Under the pieces are notes generated by a model. The model was not told the origin of the DNA. It saw only the letters and a program-made list of their open reading frames with translations, and did not search any database. Below are positions 5,037 to 5,325 of a stretch of 5,325 bases of DNA, one piece after another. This DNA comes from Gammaproteobacteria bacterium (lineage in GTDB: Bacteria > Pseudomonadota > Gammaproteobacteria > Acidiferrobacterales > SZUA-150). The stretch's first letter is position 1. Every line of letters starts with the position of its first letter. The position numbers and the translations under genes were made by a program. The DNA is taken from assembly GCA_029880755.1 (NCBI GenBank), contig JAOUNW010000130.1, positions 1 through 5,325 on the forward strand. The letters run 5' to 3'.

Positions 5037-5325
5037 TTGGAACAATTTCGAGGCACAACCATCCTTTCGGTCAGAAAGGGTAATAAGGTTGTCGTTGGCG
5101 GCGACGGTCAGGTTACTCTGGGCGATACGGTCATGAAGCATAATGCGCGCAAGGTACGGCGTCTATACAAAGACCAGGTTTTGGCAGGCTTTGCCGGTGG
5201 TACTGCCGATGCCTTTACCTTGTTCGAGCGATTCGAGAGCAAACTGGAACAACATTCAGGCCAACTGGTGCGGGCAGCGGTGGAGCTGGCAAAAGACTGG
5301 CGCACAGACCGCATGTTAAGGCGGC
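5037..5325 (+). CDS. hslV: HslV (ClpQ), peptidase subunit of the HslUV protease, N-terminal half (partial)
   Basis: The first 96 codons of the proteasome-like threonine peptidase that, with the ATPase HslU, degrades misfolded and regulatory proteins in the cytosol. With TTG read as Met the product starts MEQFRGTTILSVRKGNKVVV. A six-residue propeptide ends at Gly6, leaving Thr7 as the catalytic N-terminal threonine after self-cleavage. GGDGQVTLG (21-29) and ARKVRRLY (37-44) follow, the latter with K39 matching the active-site lysine (mature K33 in E. coli). AGFAGGTADAFTLFERFE and AAVELAKDWRTDRMLRR are near-identical to family members. The remainder, about half of a usual 175-185 residue protein, and presumably hslU lie beyond the right edge. 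The short propeptide form is common in gammaproteobacteria outside the enterics. Confidence 0.96.
   Translation, partial: MEQFRGTTILSVRKGNKVVVGGDGQVTLGDTVMKHNARKVRRLYKDQVLAGFAGGTADAFTLFERFESKLEQHSGQLVRAAVELAKDWRTDRMLRR

Noticed and set aside
1..5325. CRISPR array, insertion sequence, toxin-antitoxin, defence or phage genes
   Set aside because: No spaced repeats, transposase motifs, terminal repeats or small paired genes were seen; nearly all of the window is explained by recognised housekeeping-type genes.

Overview
The window looks like ordinary chromosomal DNA of a gammaproteobacterium. The evidence is the HslV variant with a short MEQFRG-type propeptide, an MsrP/MsrQ pair close to the Escherichia coli type, a DUF3391-type N-terminus of an HD-GYP protein, and moderate base composition with AT-rich intergenic DNA. 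The genus cannot be read from this sequence. There are no IS elements, phage genes, CRISPR arrays, tRNAs or rRNAs.

Layout. (1) From 448 leftward on the minus strand runs the first 149 codons of a DUF3391/HD-GYP-type protein, probably a cyclic-di-GMP phosphodiesterase. It is cut by the window edge before its catalytic domain. (2) A 342-base divergent intergenic region (449-790) is AT-rich in the middle. It holds candidate promoters facing both ways, inverted repeats, and a possible 12-codon leader ORF whose stop overlaps the ribosome binding site of the next gene. (3) Three plus-strand genes follow: an AmrS-like radical SAM enzyme (791-1855), msrP (1932-2900, Tat-exported molybdopterin methionine sulfoxide reductase) and msrQ (2941-3531, its membrane heme partner). 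Intergenic spaces are 76 and 40 bases with no terminator visible, so they are probably one transcript. (4) A DAACS-family Na+/H+:dicarboxylate or acidic-amino-acid symporter (3616-4893) starts with TTG and may have its own extended -10 promoter. (5) After a hairpin plus T-run terminator, a sigma-32-like heat-shock promoter precedes the first 96 codons of hslV (5037 to the window edge), which also starts with TTG.

How the genes fit together. MsrP repairs oxidised methionines in periplasmic proteins using electrons that MsrQ takes from the quinone pool or a flavin reductase. HslV is the peptidase of the HslUV protease. Both belong to protein quality control, one in the envelope and one in the cytosol. 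The AmrS-like enzyme is the least understood member: its usual partners (AMMECR1-like and Memo-like proteins) are absent from this window, and its C-terminal cysteine region looks unlike the usual family pattern. No clearly new system is present. The items most worth a second look are the orphan AmrS-like enzyme beside msrPQ, its possible coupled leader peptide, and the overlap between the symporter terminator and the hslV heat-shock promoter.
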